This document shows positions 52,049-61,439 of a stretch of DNA of 64,000 nt, piece by piece. Made by a program: the position numbers and the translations under genes. Location of the stretch: positions 1 through 64,000 of the forward strand of contig DATKSL010000022.1 in the NCBI GenBank assembly GCA_035531675.1, written 5' to 3'. Below the pieces are notes generated by a model. It was not told the origin of the DNA and did no database searches. It was given only the letters and a program-made list of their open reading frames with translations. The stretch comes from JAJPIG01 sp035531675 (lineage in GTDB: Bacteria; Desulfobacterota; Binatia; Binatales; Binataceae). The number at the start of each line of letters is the position of its first letter. The stretch's first letter is position 1.

Positions 52049-52855
52049 TCACCTCGGCGCCGGCAGGACCGCGATCGCGCCGGTCGCGGGATTGCGCCCG
52101 ACGTAGACCTCGGTCTCGTAGACCGCGCGCAGATTGTCGGCCGTCAGCACCTCCTCGGGGGTGCCGGTGGCGACGGCGCGGCCCTCCTTGAGCAGCATCA
52201 CGCGGTCGGCCCACACCGCCGCGACGTTGAGATCGTGCAGCGTCGCCACCACCGCCATCTGGCGACTTAGGCTGAGCTCGCGCATGCGGCCGAAGATCTC
52301 GGCGACGTGGCGGAGGTCGAGGAAGGCGGTGGGCTCGTCGAGCAGCGCGATGGCCGGCTCCTGGGCGAGGGCGCGGGCCAGGAAGACCCGCTTGCGCTCG
52401 CCGCCCGAGAGCTCCTGGATGCGGCGCTCGGCGAGGCTCAGCAGGTCGAAGCGCTCGAGCGCCTCGCAGGCGATCGCGAGGTCGCGCGCGCTTTCGAGAT
52501 GGAAGGGGCCGAGATGCGGCGCGCGGCCCATCAGCACCACCTCGAGCACGGTGAAGCCGAAGGCGACGCTGTTTTCCTGCGCGACGGTCGCGATCTTGCG
52601 CGCCAGCGCACGCCGTTCGTAGCCGTCAAGCGCGCGGCCGCCGAGCTCAACCACGCCGCTCCACGGCTTCATGGTGCCGGCCAGCAGCCGCAGCAGGGTC
52701 GATTTGCCGGCCCCGTTGGGTCCGACGATCGCCAGCAGCTCGCCCGCCCGCAGTTCCAGCGCGACCCCGCTCAACACCGCGATCGCGCCGTAGCCGGCGA
52801 CCAGGTCGCGCGCGCTTAGCACCGGAGCGCCGTGGGCGGCCGCAGTTTCATTCAT
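52049..52855 (-). CDS. btuD: ABC transporter ATPase, BtuD/FecE type
   Basis: 268 residues from the ATG at 52855. Walker A is GPNGAGKSTLLRLL, the signature is LSGGERKRVFLARALAQEP and Walker B is IALLDEPTAFLDLRHV, followed by the switch His in VVATLHDLNV. The start overlaps the permease stop by 4 bases. It powers import of a vitamin B12 or siderophore-type ligand. The order btuF-btuC-btuD is complete. Confidence 0.93.
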   Translation of the reverse strand: MNETAAAHGAPVLSARDLVAGYGAIAVLSGVALELRAGELLAIVGPNGAGKSTLLRLLAGTMKPWSGVVELGGRALDGYERRALARKIATVAQENSVAFGFTVLEVVLMGRAPHLGPFHLESARDLAIACEALERFDLLSLAERRIQELSGGERKRVFLARALAQEPAIALLDEPTAFLDLRHVAEIFGRMRELSLSRQMAVVATLHDLNVAAVWADRVMLLKEGRAVATGTPEEVLTADNLRAVYETEVYVGRNPATGAIAVLPAPR

Positions 52856-53940
52856 AGCGTGATCGCCTTGCGCCCCTCGCGCCGCAGCATGTAGACGAAA
52901 AACGGACCGCCGCACAGCGCGGTTATCGCGCCGACCGGAATCTCGGCCGGAGCGATTACGGTGCGCGCCACCAGGTCGGACAAGACCAGGAACGCCGCGC
53001 CGCCGAGTACCGAGGCCGGAATCAGCAGGCGATGGTCCGAACCGAGCGCGAGCCGCAGCATGTGCGGCACGATCAAACCGACGAACGAGATTATCCCGCT
53101 CACCGAAACCGCCGCCCCGATCATCACCGAGGTTGCCACGAACACCATCCGCCGCAGCCGGCCGACGTCGACCCCGAGTTCGGCCGCCGCGTCGTCGCCA
53201 AGGCTCAGCAGATTCATGTCGCGCGCGCCGGCCAGCAGCACCATCAGGCCCGCCAGTCCGAAGCCGCCGACCAGCGCGATCTCGCTCCAGCTCGGCGACG
53301 CCAGGCTGCCCATCAGCCAGAACAGGATCGAGTGGGTGTAGTAGAAGTTGACCACGCTGTTGACCAGCATGATCGCCGCGCCCCAGAAGGCGTTCAGGAT
53401 CACACCGATCAACAGCAGCGTGAAGGGCTCGAGCTCGCCGCGCACCTCCGACAGGCGATAGACCAGCAGCGTCGATCCGAGCGCCGCGGCGAAGGCGCAT
53501 AGCGGCACGATTTCGGCCGACCCGGCCCATCGCCAGGTCACGATCAAGGCCAGGATCGCGCCCAACGCGCCGCCGCCGGAGATCCCCAGGATGCCGCCCT
53601 CGGCCAGCGGATTGCGCACCAGCGCCTGCAGCGCCGCGCCGACCACCGCCAGGATGGCGCCGACGATCGCGCCCATCAGCACCCGTGGCATCCGCGCGAC
53701 GAACAGGATCGCATGATCCGGACTGGCCGAATCGGTAAGCGCGCGCATCAGGCTGATATGCACGCTGCCGACGGCGCACGCCCCGATCAGGATAGCGACC
53801 GTCGCCGCCGTCAGGACCCCGAGCGTCGCGACCATCCGGGTACGCGTCAGATGCGAGGCGGCAAGACTTTCGGGCGGCTCGGGCAGCGGCCGCGGTTGCG
53901 GGCGCGGCGCGCCGGTATCCACGGCGGAGGCGGTCTTCAT
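52852..53940 (-). CDS. btuC: ABC transporter permease, BtuC/FecCD type
   Basis: 362 residues with a charged N-terminal lead of about 30 residues and then about ten helices. RNPLAEGGILGISGGGALGA is the FecCD permease signature that contacts the ATPase, and the C-terminal AVISFVGLIVPHMLR-like segment (GIISFVGLIVPHMLRLALG) is also canonical. It overlaps the btuF stop by 4 bases. Together with the other two genes it makes a complete importer for corrinoid or iron-chelate. Confidence 0.92.
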   Translation of the reverse strand: MKTASAVDTGAPRPQPRPLPEPPESLAASHLTRTRMVATLGVLTAATVAILIGACAVGSVHISLMRALTDSASPDHAILFVARMPRVLMGAIVGAILAVVGAALQALVRNPLAEGGILGISGGGALGAILALIVTWRWAGSAEIVPLCAFAAALGSTLLVYRLSEVRGELEPFTLLLIGVILNAFWGAAIMLVNSVVNFYYTHSILFWLMGSLASPSWSEIALVGGFGLAGLMVLLAGARDMNLLSLGDDAAAELGVDVGRLRRMVFVATSVMIGAAVSVSGIISFVGLIVPHMLRLALGSDHRLLIPASVLGGAAFLVLSDLVARTVIAPAEIPVGAITALCGGPFFVYMLRREGRKAITL

Positions 53941-54812
53941 CGCGGCGCCATCGCGGCCTTGAACGCCGCCTGCGGGGCGAAGGCCTCGGGATGGATCCGG
54001 GCGGCGATAATCGCCAGCGACTTGGCGATGCGTGGTCCCGGATGGAGCGTCGGATCCTGCGGGTAGCCGTAGATGCGGCCGTCACGCACCGCCGGAATCG
54101 AGGGATAGCTCTTCCAAAAATCCGGCATCGAGGCCTGGTCGCTGCCCATCTGGCCGTCGAGAATCACTTCGGGCTTCATCGCGATGATGTACTCGATACT
54201 GAGCCGTGGCCAGCTCTCGGCCGCACCGTCGGCGATATTGATACCGCCGGCGAGCCGTATCAACTGGTCAAGGTAGCTGCCCGGGCCGACCGCGACCATC
54301 GGCTGATGCCCCACCACCATCAGCACCCGGCGCGGCTTGAGGCCGGCAACGCGCGCGCGGGTCGCGGCGACCTGCCGGCTGACGGCGGCCGCCAGCTGCC
54401 GGGCCGCCTGCTCGCGGCCGGTCAGCACGCCGACTCGCTCGATACCGTGCTCGATTTCCGCGATCGAGTTGTCGGCCACGGTCGCGGTCCGGTAGCCCAT
54501 CGCATGAAGCGCTGAAATCTCGCGCTGGTTGGACGAGATATCGGCGCCGATAATCAAGCTCGGCGTCAGTGCGATTATCTGCTCCACGTCGGGCGTCAGG
54601 AACGAGCCGACCCGCGGCAGTTTTTGCGCTGCCGGCGGATAATCGCAATAGTCCGAGACCCCGACCAGCTCCGAGCCCGCGCCGAGCGCGAAGATGGTCT
54701 CGGTGACGGCCGGCGCCAGCGACACGATGCGCGGCGTCGTCGCGCCGGCATGCACGCTTCCGGGGACGAGTATCGCCGCACACAACAGCGCTGCCGCAAT
54801 CGTTCGGGCCAC
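53937..54812 (-). CDS. btuF: ABC transporter substrate-binding protein, BtuF type
   Basis: 291 residues. The N-terminus MARTIAAALLCAAILVPGSVHAG is a signal peptide. The mature part has RIVSLAPAVTETIFALGAG, LVGVSDYCDYPP, and the C-terminal GPRIAKSLAIIAARIHP of the BtuF/FhuD family. It binds the ligand in the periplasm and hands it to BtuCD. B12 is favoured by the close likeness to the other BtuF-like protein at 46786. The 119 bases upstream hold no recognisable B12-riboswitch box. Confidence 0.88.
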   Translation of the reverse strand: MARTIAAALLCAAILVPGSVHAGATTPRIVSLAPAVTETIFALGAGSELVGVSDYCDYPPAAQKLPRVGSFLTPDVEQIIALTPSLIIGADISSNQREISALHAMGYRTATVADNSIAEIEHGIERVGVLTGREQAARQLAAAVSRQVAATRARVAGLKPRRVLMVVGHQPMVAVGPGSYLDQLIRLAGGINIADGAAESWPRLSIEYIIAMKPEVILDGQMGSDQASMPDFWKSYPSIPAVRDGRIYGYPQDPTLHPGPRIAKSLAIIAARIHPEAFAPQAAFKAAMAPR

Positions 54813-54931
54813 CTGTTGAGGCTAGCGCAACCCGGCCGGTCCGGTAAGCTTTCGCCGCGCGGCCGCGCCGACGCATTGAAACCGCCCGCCCGGCTCGGTT
54901 ACTTTCGAGCAACCAAGGAGCGCTGCCAATA

Positions 54932-56758
54932 GTGCTGAAAATCGCCGTCTGCATCAAACAGATCCCGCTGGTCGAGGACGCCAACTTCGATCCGGCCACC
55001 AAGACCATCAAACGCGACGGCCCGGCCGTCATCAGCTCGTTCGACTTGCGGGCGATCTCGCTGGCGATGACGCTCAAGGCGAAGACCGAGGTCGAGAGCA
55101 CGGTTATCACCATGGGACCGCCGCAGGCGCGCGGCGCGATCGAGGAGGCGCTGGCGATGGGGATGGACCGCGGCGTCCATCTCGAGGATCGCGCCTTCGC
55201 CGGCGCCGACACGCTGGCGACTGCGCGGGCGCTGGCGCTGTGGCTCAAGCGCGAGCCGTTCGACCTGGTGCTGATGGGCAAGTACACGCTCGACGCCGAG
55301 ACCGGCCAGGTCGGGCCGGAGGTCGCCGAGCTGCTCGGTATCGCGCAGATAACCGGCGCGCGCAAGCTCGAGCTTGACGGCGGCACGCTCAAGGCCGAAC
55401 GCGAGAGCGACGAGGGATGGGAAGAGATCGAATGTACGATGCCGGCGCTGGTGACCTGCGCCGAGCGCTTGGCCGCGCCGATCCGGGTCAAGCCGGCGGA
55501 ACGCGAGGCGGCCAAGGGCCGGCCGATCCTGACCGTGCGGGCGTCCGAGCTCGACCCCGATCCCAAGCAATTCGGCTTCGCCGGCTCACCGACCGTGGTT
55601 CATGACCTGTTCGTGCAGGAGACGCCGAAGACCGTTTGCCGCTTTATCGACGCCAGCGACCCGGCGCGCGCATGCCGCGAGCTGATCGACGCGCTCGATG
55701 CGGCCGGCGCGCTCTCCGCCGATGACAAGCCGCGCCGCCCGGTCGCAGCCGGCGTCCGCACTGCGAGCCGCGGCAAGGACCTGTGGGTCGCGTGCGAAAC
55801 CAACCTGGAGGGCGAAGTGACGCGCGGCAGCCTCGAGCTGTTGTCGCGCGGCGATCAACTCGCCGGAGAGCTCGGCGGCGCGCTGGTCGCGGTCGGCTTC
55901 CCGGGCACGATCGCGCGCCATGCCGCGCTGCTGGCCGGCTACGGCGCCGACCATGTGATCGCGATCGAATCGCCCGAACTAATCTCCTATACGCCGGAAG
56001 CCACGGCCGAAGCCTTCGCGACGCTAATCCGCGAGCGCCAGCCGTGGGGAGTGCTGCTCTCGGCCAGCGAGCGCGGACGCGATTGGGGGCCGCGGCTCGC
56101 CGCGCGGCTGGGGCTGGGACTCACCGGCGACGCGGTCGGAATCGAACTCGACCAGGAGCGGCGGATGGTGGCGCTCAAGCCGGCCTTCGGCGGCAATATC
56201 ATCGCGCCCATCCTGTCGAGCACCTACCCGCAGATGGCGACGGTGCGGTCCGGGATGCTGGAGCTCGCCAAGCCGTCGAGCGCGCGCACGGCCACCGTCG
56301 AGCTGGTGCGGCCGCCGCTCGCCGCGCCGCGCAGCCGGCTTATCAAGGAGCATTCGAATCTCGACCCGTCGCTGCATCCGCTGGAAGGCGCCGAGGTGGT
56401 GGTCGGCGTCGGGATCGGCGTCAACACGCCCGAGGGCATCGAGCTGTGCAAGGAGTTGGCGCGGGTGACCGGGGCCGGGATGTGCGCGACGCGCCGCGTC
56501 ACCGACCAGGGTTTGATGCCGCGGCAGTTGCAGGTCGGGCTGACCGGCAAGGCGATCGACGCGCGGCTCTATTTCGCGATTGCGATTCGCGGCCAGCCGA
56601 ACCATACGGTGGGAATCAAGCGGGCACGCACCATCGTCGCGATCAACAAGGAGCAGGAGGCGGTGATCTTCGAGCGCGCGAGCTTCGGACTGGTCGGCGA
56701 TTTCAACCTGCTAGTGCCGGCGCTGACCGACGCCTTCCGGCTCCGGCTCGGGGTCTAG
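54932..56758 (+). CDS. EtfB-EtfA fusion protein
   Basis: 608 residues from a GTG at 54932. Residues 1 to about 255 are an EtfB (LKIAVCIKQIPLVEDANF, SFDLRAISLAMTLK, VLMGKYTLDAETGQVGPE). Residues from about 285 to the end are an EtfA (DLWVACETNLEGEVTR, then the FAD domain). In the FAD part the usual motifs are altered: QVGLTGKAIDARLYFA keeps TGK, but GISGAIQHLAGM-type sequence is IAIRGQPNHTVGIKRA, and VNKDPDAPIF-type sequence is INKEQEAVIFERASF. So FAD is bound differently, or the fusion serves a special electron route. It stands apart from the standard etfBA pair at 20631-22383. Confidence 0.88.
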   Translation: MLKIAVCIKQIPLVEDANFDPATKTIKRDGPAVISSFDLRAISLAMTLKAKTEVESTVITMGPPQARGAIEEALAMGMDRGVHLEDRAFAGADTLATARALALWLKREPFDLVLMGKYTLDAETGQVGPEVAELLGIAQITGARKLELDGGTLKAERESDEGWEEIECTMPALVTCAERLAAPIRVKPAEREAAKGRPILTVRASELDPDPKQFGFAGSPTVVHDLFVQETPKTVCRFIDASDPARACRELIDALDAAGALSADDKPRRPVAAGVRTASRGKDLWVACETNLEGEVTRGSLELLSRGDQLAGELGGALVAVGFPGTIARHAALLAGYGADHVIAIESPELISYTPEATAEAFATLIRERQPWGVLLSASERGRDWGPRLAARLGLGLTGDAVGIELDQERRMVALKPAFGGNIIAPILSSTYPQMATVRSGMLELAKPSSARTATVELVRPPLAAPRSRLIKEHSNLDPSLHPLEGAEVVVGVGIGVNTPEGIELCKELARVTGAGMCATRRVTDQGLMPRQLQVGLTGKAIDARLYFAIAIRGQPNHTVGIKRARTIVAINKEQEAVIFERASFGLVGDFNLLVPALTDAFRLRLGV

Positions 56759-56782
56759 GCCGAGCCGGACGAGGGCGGCGAA

Positions 56783-58750
56783 TCAGCGTCCCGAACCGAT
56801 CAGCATGACGGTTTGCGGGCCGTTGCTGGCATCGTCATTCAATATCAGCGAACCGTCGTCGGAGCCCGCTAACGAGGGGGTGAACCTGACGGTCAAATGG
56901 CACTTGCGTTGCGGCGCGATCAGCGAGCCGCAGCCATTGATGACCGAGTAATCGGGGTTAGTTGAGTTAACGCTGGCGATCGTTATCGGGTAGACACTTT
57001 GATTGACGACTTTGATCTTCTTGGCCGGCCCGGATGAATTTTGGGCGCGCGTGCCGAAAGGCTTGCTGAGCGGCACCTTCAGATTGGCGGCGGGCACCTG
57101 GCAAGGATTGTTGCCCAGGGCGTTCTGATAGTCGTAGTAGCTGGTAGACGAACTGCCGAGGTCGGGATAGACGAGCGGCAGGAGGCTGCCGTACTCGGCG
57201 GTCGAGGTGCCGCCAAAGATGTCCTGTACATGGGGAAGCTGCGCGCCGCCTAACCCCCATTGGCACAGCCCCTTGACGCTTACGGTCGAAAAGATCGGAT
57301 AGAAGTTGGCGCCCGGCGGCGGATTCGTGCAGCCGCTGCCGGTGTCAGTGTTGCATACGGCAGGGTTTTCGATAATCGGCAGGTCGGTCTCCATCGCCGC
57401 CGAGCTGTAATTCTGCAGCGTGCCGCCATCCGCCGCCAACAGCGGGCTGGTAAACAGGATCGGTCGCGGATGCTTGGTGCGATCGGTCGCCGGATTGCTA
57501 CCCGGCCAAACCGATTGATAGCAGGCTCCATCGAAGTCCGCGTCCGTGTAGGTGCAGCCGCCGACCTTCACGCGGGTCGAATCCGAGCCGTTGAAACAAT
57601 AGACATCATCGACGAAGTCAGAGTCGCCGCCGCTCAGGCATTCGCCGAAATTCGGATCGGCCGACGCACACGGTTCCCAATGGCCAATTTCGTCGGCGAA
57701 GGCGACGTTGTATGAATGCGCCGCCCAGGGCACCCGCGTATGCGGGCCCGAAGTCGCGTACATCGGATGGAACGCGTAGTCCTGGCTGGTGCAGGTCCCT
57801 GCGCTCGGATTGAAAATCACCTGCCGGAAACCGTTGGCGATACTGGCCGTCATCGATCCGGTCTTATGCGATGTCAGATCGTAGATCACGACCTGGAAGC
57901 CGGCACTGGTGTCGTGCAGGTCGACGATCAGATTGTCGCCCGGCTTCATCAGCAGGTCGGTACTCAGGTTGGGTACGAAGTGCGCATTGTTCAGCGGATC
58001 GCCCGCGCTGTCGGCGACGCCGCTCTTGGTGATGAAGGCGAAATTGACCGGTTCCAGCCCGACCGTATTCTGACAGGCAGCGTTGTTGTAGAGCCCGTTA
58101 TTCGGATCGATACTGAGGCTGTCGATATTCAGCGCCGCGCACCAATGCCTGCCGTCGCATGAATTACCGCCGTTCGCCCAACTTACCCATCCCGGCGGAT
58201 AAAACTGCATCTCCATGAAGGCGGCGCCGGGATGCTTGCCGATGTAGCTCGATGAACCCGAATTGGCGTCGTCGAAGATATTGGTGTCGCTGTCGGCGGT
58301 GCAGGTGCCGCTATACTCGGGGTAGGACTGCGTATCGCACATCGCCATCCCGAACCAGAACGCCGGATGGAGCTGGAAGTTGAAGGTGCCGCCGGCCCCG
58401 TTCTGCTTCGGCAAAACCGGGGGATCCTTCGGCAGCTTCAGCTCATAGATGGAATGGTTTCCCGCGCCCGGCGTGGTCGAGTAGAACAGCAGCGAAGGCT
58501 CATCATGGCCGATATAGTGTCCCTGATAGGTGGGCGGCTGGGCGTCGGCGCACAGGCCGGGATGCGCGACGCAGAATGGCGGCGGGCTGTACCAAACCGC
58601 CGAGCTCGAATTACCGGCGGCGGACGAGTTGGCCGCCATCGCCGGTATCGACATGGCGAGCATCAGCAGACTGACCGCGACATACCTCAACCACACCGAA
58701 GCTGAATTGCTCAAAAGCGTCCCCTCCAGCTGAGCGCGATCCCAATCCAT
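56783..58750 (-). CDS. Large secreted Cys-rich protein of unknown function
   Basis: 655 residues. The N-terminus SVWLRYVAVSLLMLAMSIPAMAA is a signal peptide. The mature part is rich in Gly, Asn, Ser and Asp and has about twenty Cys, likely as disulphides (e.g. SGTCTADSDTN, GNSCDGRHWCAAL, PCASADPNFGECL). The last 100 residues (KKIKVVNQSVYPITIASV, RKCHLTVRFTPSLAG, NDDASNGPQTVMLIGSG) form an ASH/choice-of-anchor D-like beta-sandwich. It is similar in style to large extracellular proteins of actinobacteria and fungi. The catalytic or binding role is unknown. Its composition is less G/C-biased than its neighbours. It follows polB on the same strand. Confidence 0.7.
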   Translation of the reverse strand: MDWDRAQLEGTLLSNSASVWLRYVAVSLLMLAMSIPAMAANSSAAGNSSSAVWYSPPPFCVAHPGLCADAQPPTYQGHYIGHDEPSLLFYSTTPGAGNHSIYELKLPKDPPVLPKQNGAGGTFNFQLHPAFWFGMAMCDTQSYPEYSGTCTADSDTNIFDDANSGSSSYIGKHPGAAFMEMQFYPPGWVSWANGGNSCDGRHWCAALNIDSLSIDPNNGLYNNAACQNTVGLEPVNFAFITKSGVADSAGDPLNNAHFVPNLSTDLLMKPGDNLIVDLHDTSAGFQVVIYDLTSHKTGSMTASIANGFRQVIFNPSAGTCTSQDYAFHPMYATSGPHTRVPWAAHSYNVAFADEIGHWEPCASADPNFGECLSGGDSDFVDDVYCFNGSDSTRVKVGGCTYTDADFDGACYQSVWPGSNPATDRTKHPRPILFTSPLLAADGGTLQNYSSAAMETDLPIIENPAVCNTDTGSGCTNPPPGANFYPIFSTVSVKGLCQWGLGGAQLPHVQDIFGGTSTAEYGSLLPLVYPDLGSSSTSYYDYQNALGNNPCQVPAANLKVPLSKPFGTRAQNSSGPAKKIKVVNQSVYPITIASVNSTNPDYSVINGCGSLIAPQRKCHLTVRFTPSLAGSDDGSLILNDDASNGPQTVMLIGSGR

Positions 58751-58812
58751 TGCAGAATTTATGCAGCTTCGTAGATCCGGGCAATACTCTGAGTGAAATA
58801 GCTAGACTCCAC

Positions 58813-61131
58813 CTATTTCTGGCCGTCGAAGATTTCCGGCTGCGCGGCGACGTCGCCGGCGGCCTCGAAGGTATCGACGGGAAACAGTCCGGGACGCTCG
58901 GCGAAGGGGCGGAACTTTTCGTAGAGATCGGCGAGCTTGGCCTGGTAGTACTCGACGTTCTCGTCGGCGCTGGCCGGATCGTAGTCGGACACCATCCGGG
59001 CGGCCGCGTTGACCTTGACCTTGGTGCCGTGGCCGCTGACGTAGTAGGAAACCTGGTCGCCGCTCTGGTAGGGGCGCTCGGCGCGCAACGCGAGCTCGTA
59101 GGCGGCGGCGGGATTGCGGCGCTTGGCGGCGATCTTCTGGCGATAGACCTCGAGCGAGTCCTGCAGCGTCTCGGTCTTCATCAGGTCGACGATCCCGAAC
59201 TGATGATGTTCGATCTTGCGGCGGTACTCCTCGTAGAGCGGCGGAATCTCGGCGCCCCGCGCGGAGAGCAGCAGGCGGAAGAAATCCTCGATGAAGCGGC
59301 GCTGGAAACGTTCCAGCCCGCGCGAGCGCAGGCCCGAGCCGCGAATCGTGGTCGCGCCGCTCTCGTCGAGCAGGACGTAATTCTTGATCTTGTAGGAGAA
59401 CATCGCCGGGTAGCGGCCGTCGATCTCGAGCCGGATTCCGGCCGGCATCGCCGCCGCGACTTTTTCGAGCAGGGCTTCGGCTGCGCCCGCGTCATCGAGC
59501 GCGAATGGCGCGACGAAGTAGATTCCGTCGGTATCGCATTCGATAACCTGCGCGCCGTTGCCCTCGAGCACGCCGATCGCCTTGCGGATCAGGTCGCGGC
59601 CGGCGCGAGTGACGTTATTGGCCGCCACGAAGTCGTTGAAATGGCCGAGCGCGAAGCCCAGGTAGCCATAAAACGAATTGATCAGAATCTTGAAAGTCTG
59701 TTGCATCGCGTCGAGGTTGGAGCGCTCGGCGCCGGCGGTTTCGGCGGCCGCGTTCTTGGCCTGGATACGGAAGCTGCGCAGGTCGCCCAGCATCTTGAGG
59801 AACACCCCCAGCCGATCGCTCTGCGGCGCGTGCCGATGCTCGAGCATCAGCGACGGGTAGAGCGAGGTCACGTCGCAATGGAGCACGTTGCGCGCCGTGC
59901 CGCGGCGGCGCATCTCGGTATGGCCGCCGATCACCTCGGCGGGCTCGGCGGGGGTAGGAATCGAGTGGCGCGCGGCCAGGTAGTTGCGGATCAGCAGGGC
60001 ATCGATGCGGGTGGCGTTGCCGCGCAGCACCACGTTCTGAAACGAATAGGGAAAAATCTGGGCCTGGATGAAATAGCTCGGCGCGAGCATCGCCGCCAGC
60101 GCCCCGGCCTCGCGCGCATCCGCCAGCGCCGAGCGCATCAGCAGCGCCGGTTCGCGATCGAAGTAATGGCTCATGCGGGTGGGGTCGAGATAGACGCGAT
60201 CCGGACCGGCGAGGTGGAAATGCTCGGCCAGCTCGCGCAGCCCGAAGCCCTCAAGCTCGCGGCTCGCGACATCATAAAATTGCGCCAGTATCCAGGTGTC
60301 GATTACCGAGCGGCCGTAGATTTCGTAGCGCCGGTAGGCGATCGCGCGCTCGGCTATCTGCAGGCGCGAGGCGCGGGCCCGCAGCACGCTGCCGTCGCGG
60401 CCGAGCGTCAGCTTGAGCTTGTGGCGGCGGGCGCGATGCTCGAGGTACTCGAGATCGAAGCGGAACAGGTTATGGCCCTCGATCACGTCGGGGTCGCGCT
60501 CGCCGACGATTCGCACCAGCTCCTCGAGCATCGCCCGCTCGTCCATCGCATGGCCGTCGAGCACCTGCTCGAAGCCGGTCGAGTCGGTGATCGCAATCGC
60601 GGTGATACGGTCGCCCTCGCGCCCGGCGGAGGCGAACTCGAAGCCGCCGCTGGTGTAGGTCTCGAGCTTGAGCTGCAGGCGGCGCAGATCCTGGAAGCCG
60701 AGCCCGATAAAGAAGCTCGTGCCGGTCATCATCAGATGCTGCTCGACCGGATCGCTGAGCACCAGGTAGGGCGCCTCGGCGGCGCTGGCGGATTTGCCCG
60801 AGAGCGCGCGCAGATGACGCTTGGCCGCCTCCAGCGCCGCGGCCGAGCCGAAGGTCACCAGGTAGCGGAAGCGGAAATCGCCGGCCAGTTCGACGGTTTC
60901 GTGCGGGATACGCGTGCCCTTCATCAACTCGCGGTCGGCCAGCAGGACGAACAGGCGCAGCGGCCGCCGCTCGCGCGTCAAGTGGCCGTCGCGGCGGCGG
61001 AAAATCTCGACATCGGCGGGCGGGGCGATTTCCAGGGCGACAATCGAATCCTCGGCCGGATCGCCGAACAGCAACCGATTGCCATAGATATGACGGGTGA
61101 ACGATGCCCAGTGATCTTCGGTTCTGCTCAT
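58813..61131 (-). CDS. polB: Family B DNA polymerase (Pol II-like)
   Basis: 772 residues, near the length of E. coli Pol II (783). Polymerase motif A is D420 in CDVTSLYPSLML, motif B is FKILINSFYGYLGF (480-493) and motif C is ECDTDGIYFV with D533 and D535. The exonuclease domain shows GHNLFRFDLEYL (Exo II, D226) and an acidic residue D338 at the Exo III position. In Exo I the usual D-x-E is K155-L-E157 (QLKLETYT), so the first catalytic Asp is replaced. The enzyme probably replicates past damage or restarts forks. Its promoter is listed separately. Confidence 0.9.
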   Translation of the reverse strand: MSRTEDHWASFTRHIYGNRLLFGDPAEDSIVALEIAPPADVEIFRRRDGHLTRERRPLRLFVLLADRELMKGTRIPHETVELAGDFRFRYLVTFGSAAALEAAKRHLRALSGKSASAAEAPYLVLSDPVEQHLMMTGTSFFIGLGFQDLRRLQLKLETYTSGGFEFASAGREGDRITAIAITDSTGFEQVLDGHAMDERAMLEELVRIVGERDPDVIEGHNLFRFDLEYLEHRARRHKLKLTLGRDGSVLRARASRLQIAERAIAYRRYEIYGRSVIDTWILAQFYDVASRELEGFGLRELAEHFHLAGPDRVYLDPTRMSHYFDREPALLMRSALADAREAGALAAMLAPSYFIQAQIFPYSFQNVVLRGNATRIDALLIRNYLAARHSIPTPAEPAEVIGGHTEMRRRGTARNVLHCDVTSLYPSLMLEHRHAPQSDRLGVFLKMLGDLRSFRIQAKNAAAETAGAERSNLDAMQQTFKILINSFYGYLGFALGHFNDFVAANNVTRAGRDLIRKAIGVLEGNGAQVIECDTDGIYFVAPFALDDAGAAEALLEKVAAAMPAGIRLEIDGRYPAMFSYKIKNYVLLDESGATTIRGSGLRSRGLERFQRRFIEDFFRLLLSARGAEIPPLYEEYRRKIEHHQFGIVDLMKTETLQDSLEVYRQKIAAKRRNPAAAYELALRAERPYQSGDQVSYYVSGHGTKVKVNAAARMVSDYDPASADENVEYYQAKLADLYEKFRPFAERPGLFPVDTFEAAGDVAAQPEIFDGQK

Positions 61132-61439
61132 TCGAAAACTCGGGATTTTTCAGATTTTACCCCTATACCCGGTGACGCCCAATGACCCTCGGTCGGACAC
61201 TTTTTGGACACTGGCGCGGCGCTGGGTACTGCGCCGCCTTCGGTCGCCGGGCGGCCGCGACGCACCTATCAGGCGCGCACAGATATCGGGTGCAGATAGG
61301 ATCGGGCGCGAGCGACGCCGGTGAGCGATGACTTTACGGCGCGACCGAACACGAGGCGTGGACGGTGTTTATCTGGGCAATCGATTCGGAAATCAAAGCG
61401 GCGACGCAAACGACGCTCTCTGATTCACGTCCTGCACGG
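61132..61439. other. 308-base intergenic region
   Basis: It holds the polB promoter at 61154-61182 and then GC-rich sequence with no gene that I can support. A short open segment on the + strand at about 61360-61440 (VFIWAIDSEIKAAT) looks like a possible remnant but has no clear start or family. Confidence 0.4.
61154..61182 (-). promoter_or_regulatory. Promoter of polB
   Basis: On the - strand TTGGGC (61182-61177) and TAAAAT (61159-61154) are 17 bases apart. Transcription would start near 61147, 16 bases before the ATG of polB. Confidence 0.45.

Noticed and set aside
54813..54931. Possible B12 riboswitch upstream of btuF
   Set aside because: I searched by eye for the conserved B12 box on the - strand and did not find it; 119 bases are also too short for a full cobalamin riboswitch together with its expression platform.
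58750..61185. 811-codon open frame on the + strand
   Set aside because: It lies antisense to polB and has a repetitive, Gly/Val/Leu/Arg-biased composition. High-GC codon bias on the true strand creates such frames.
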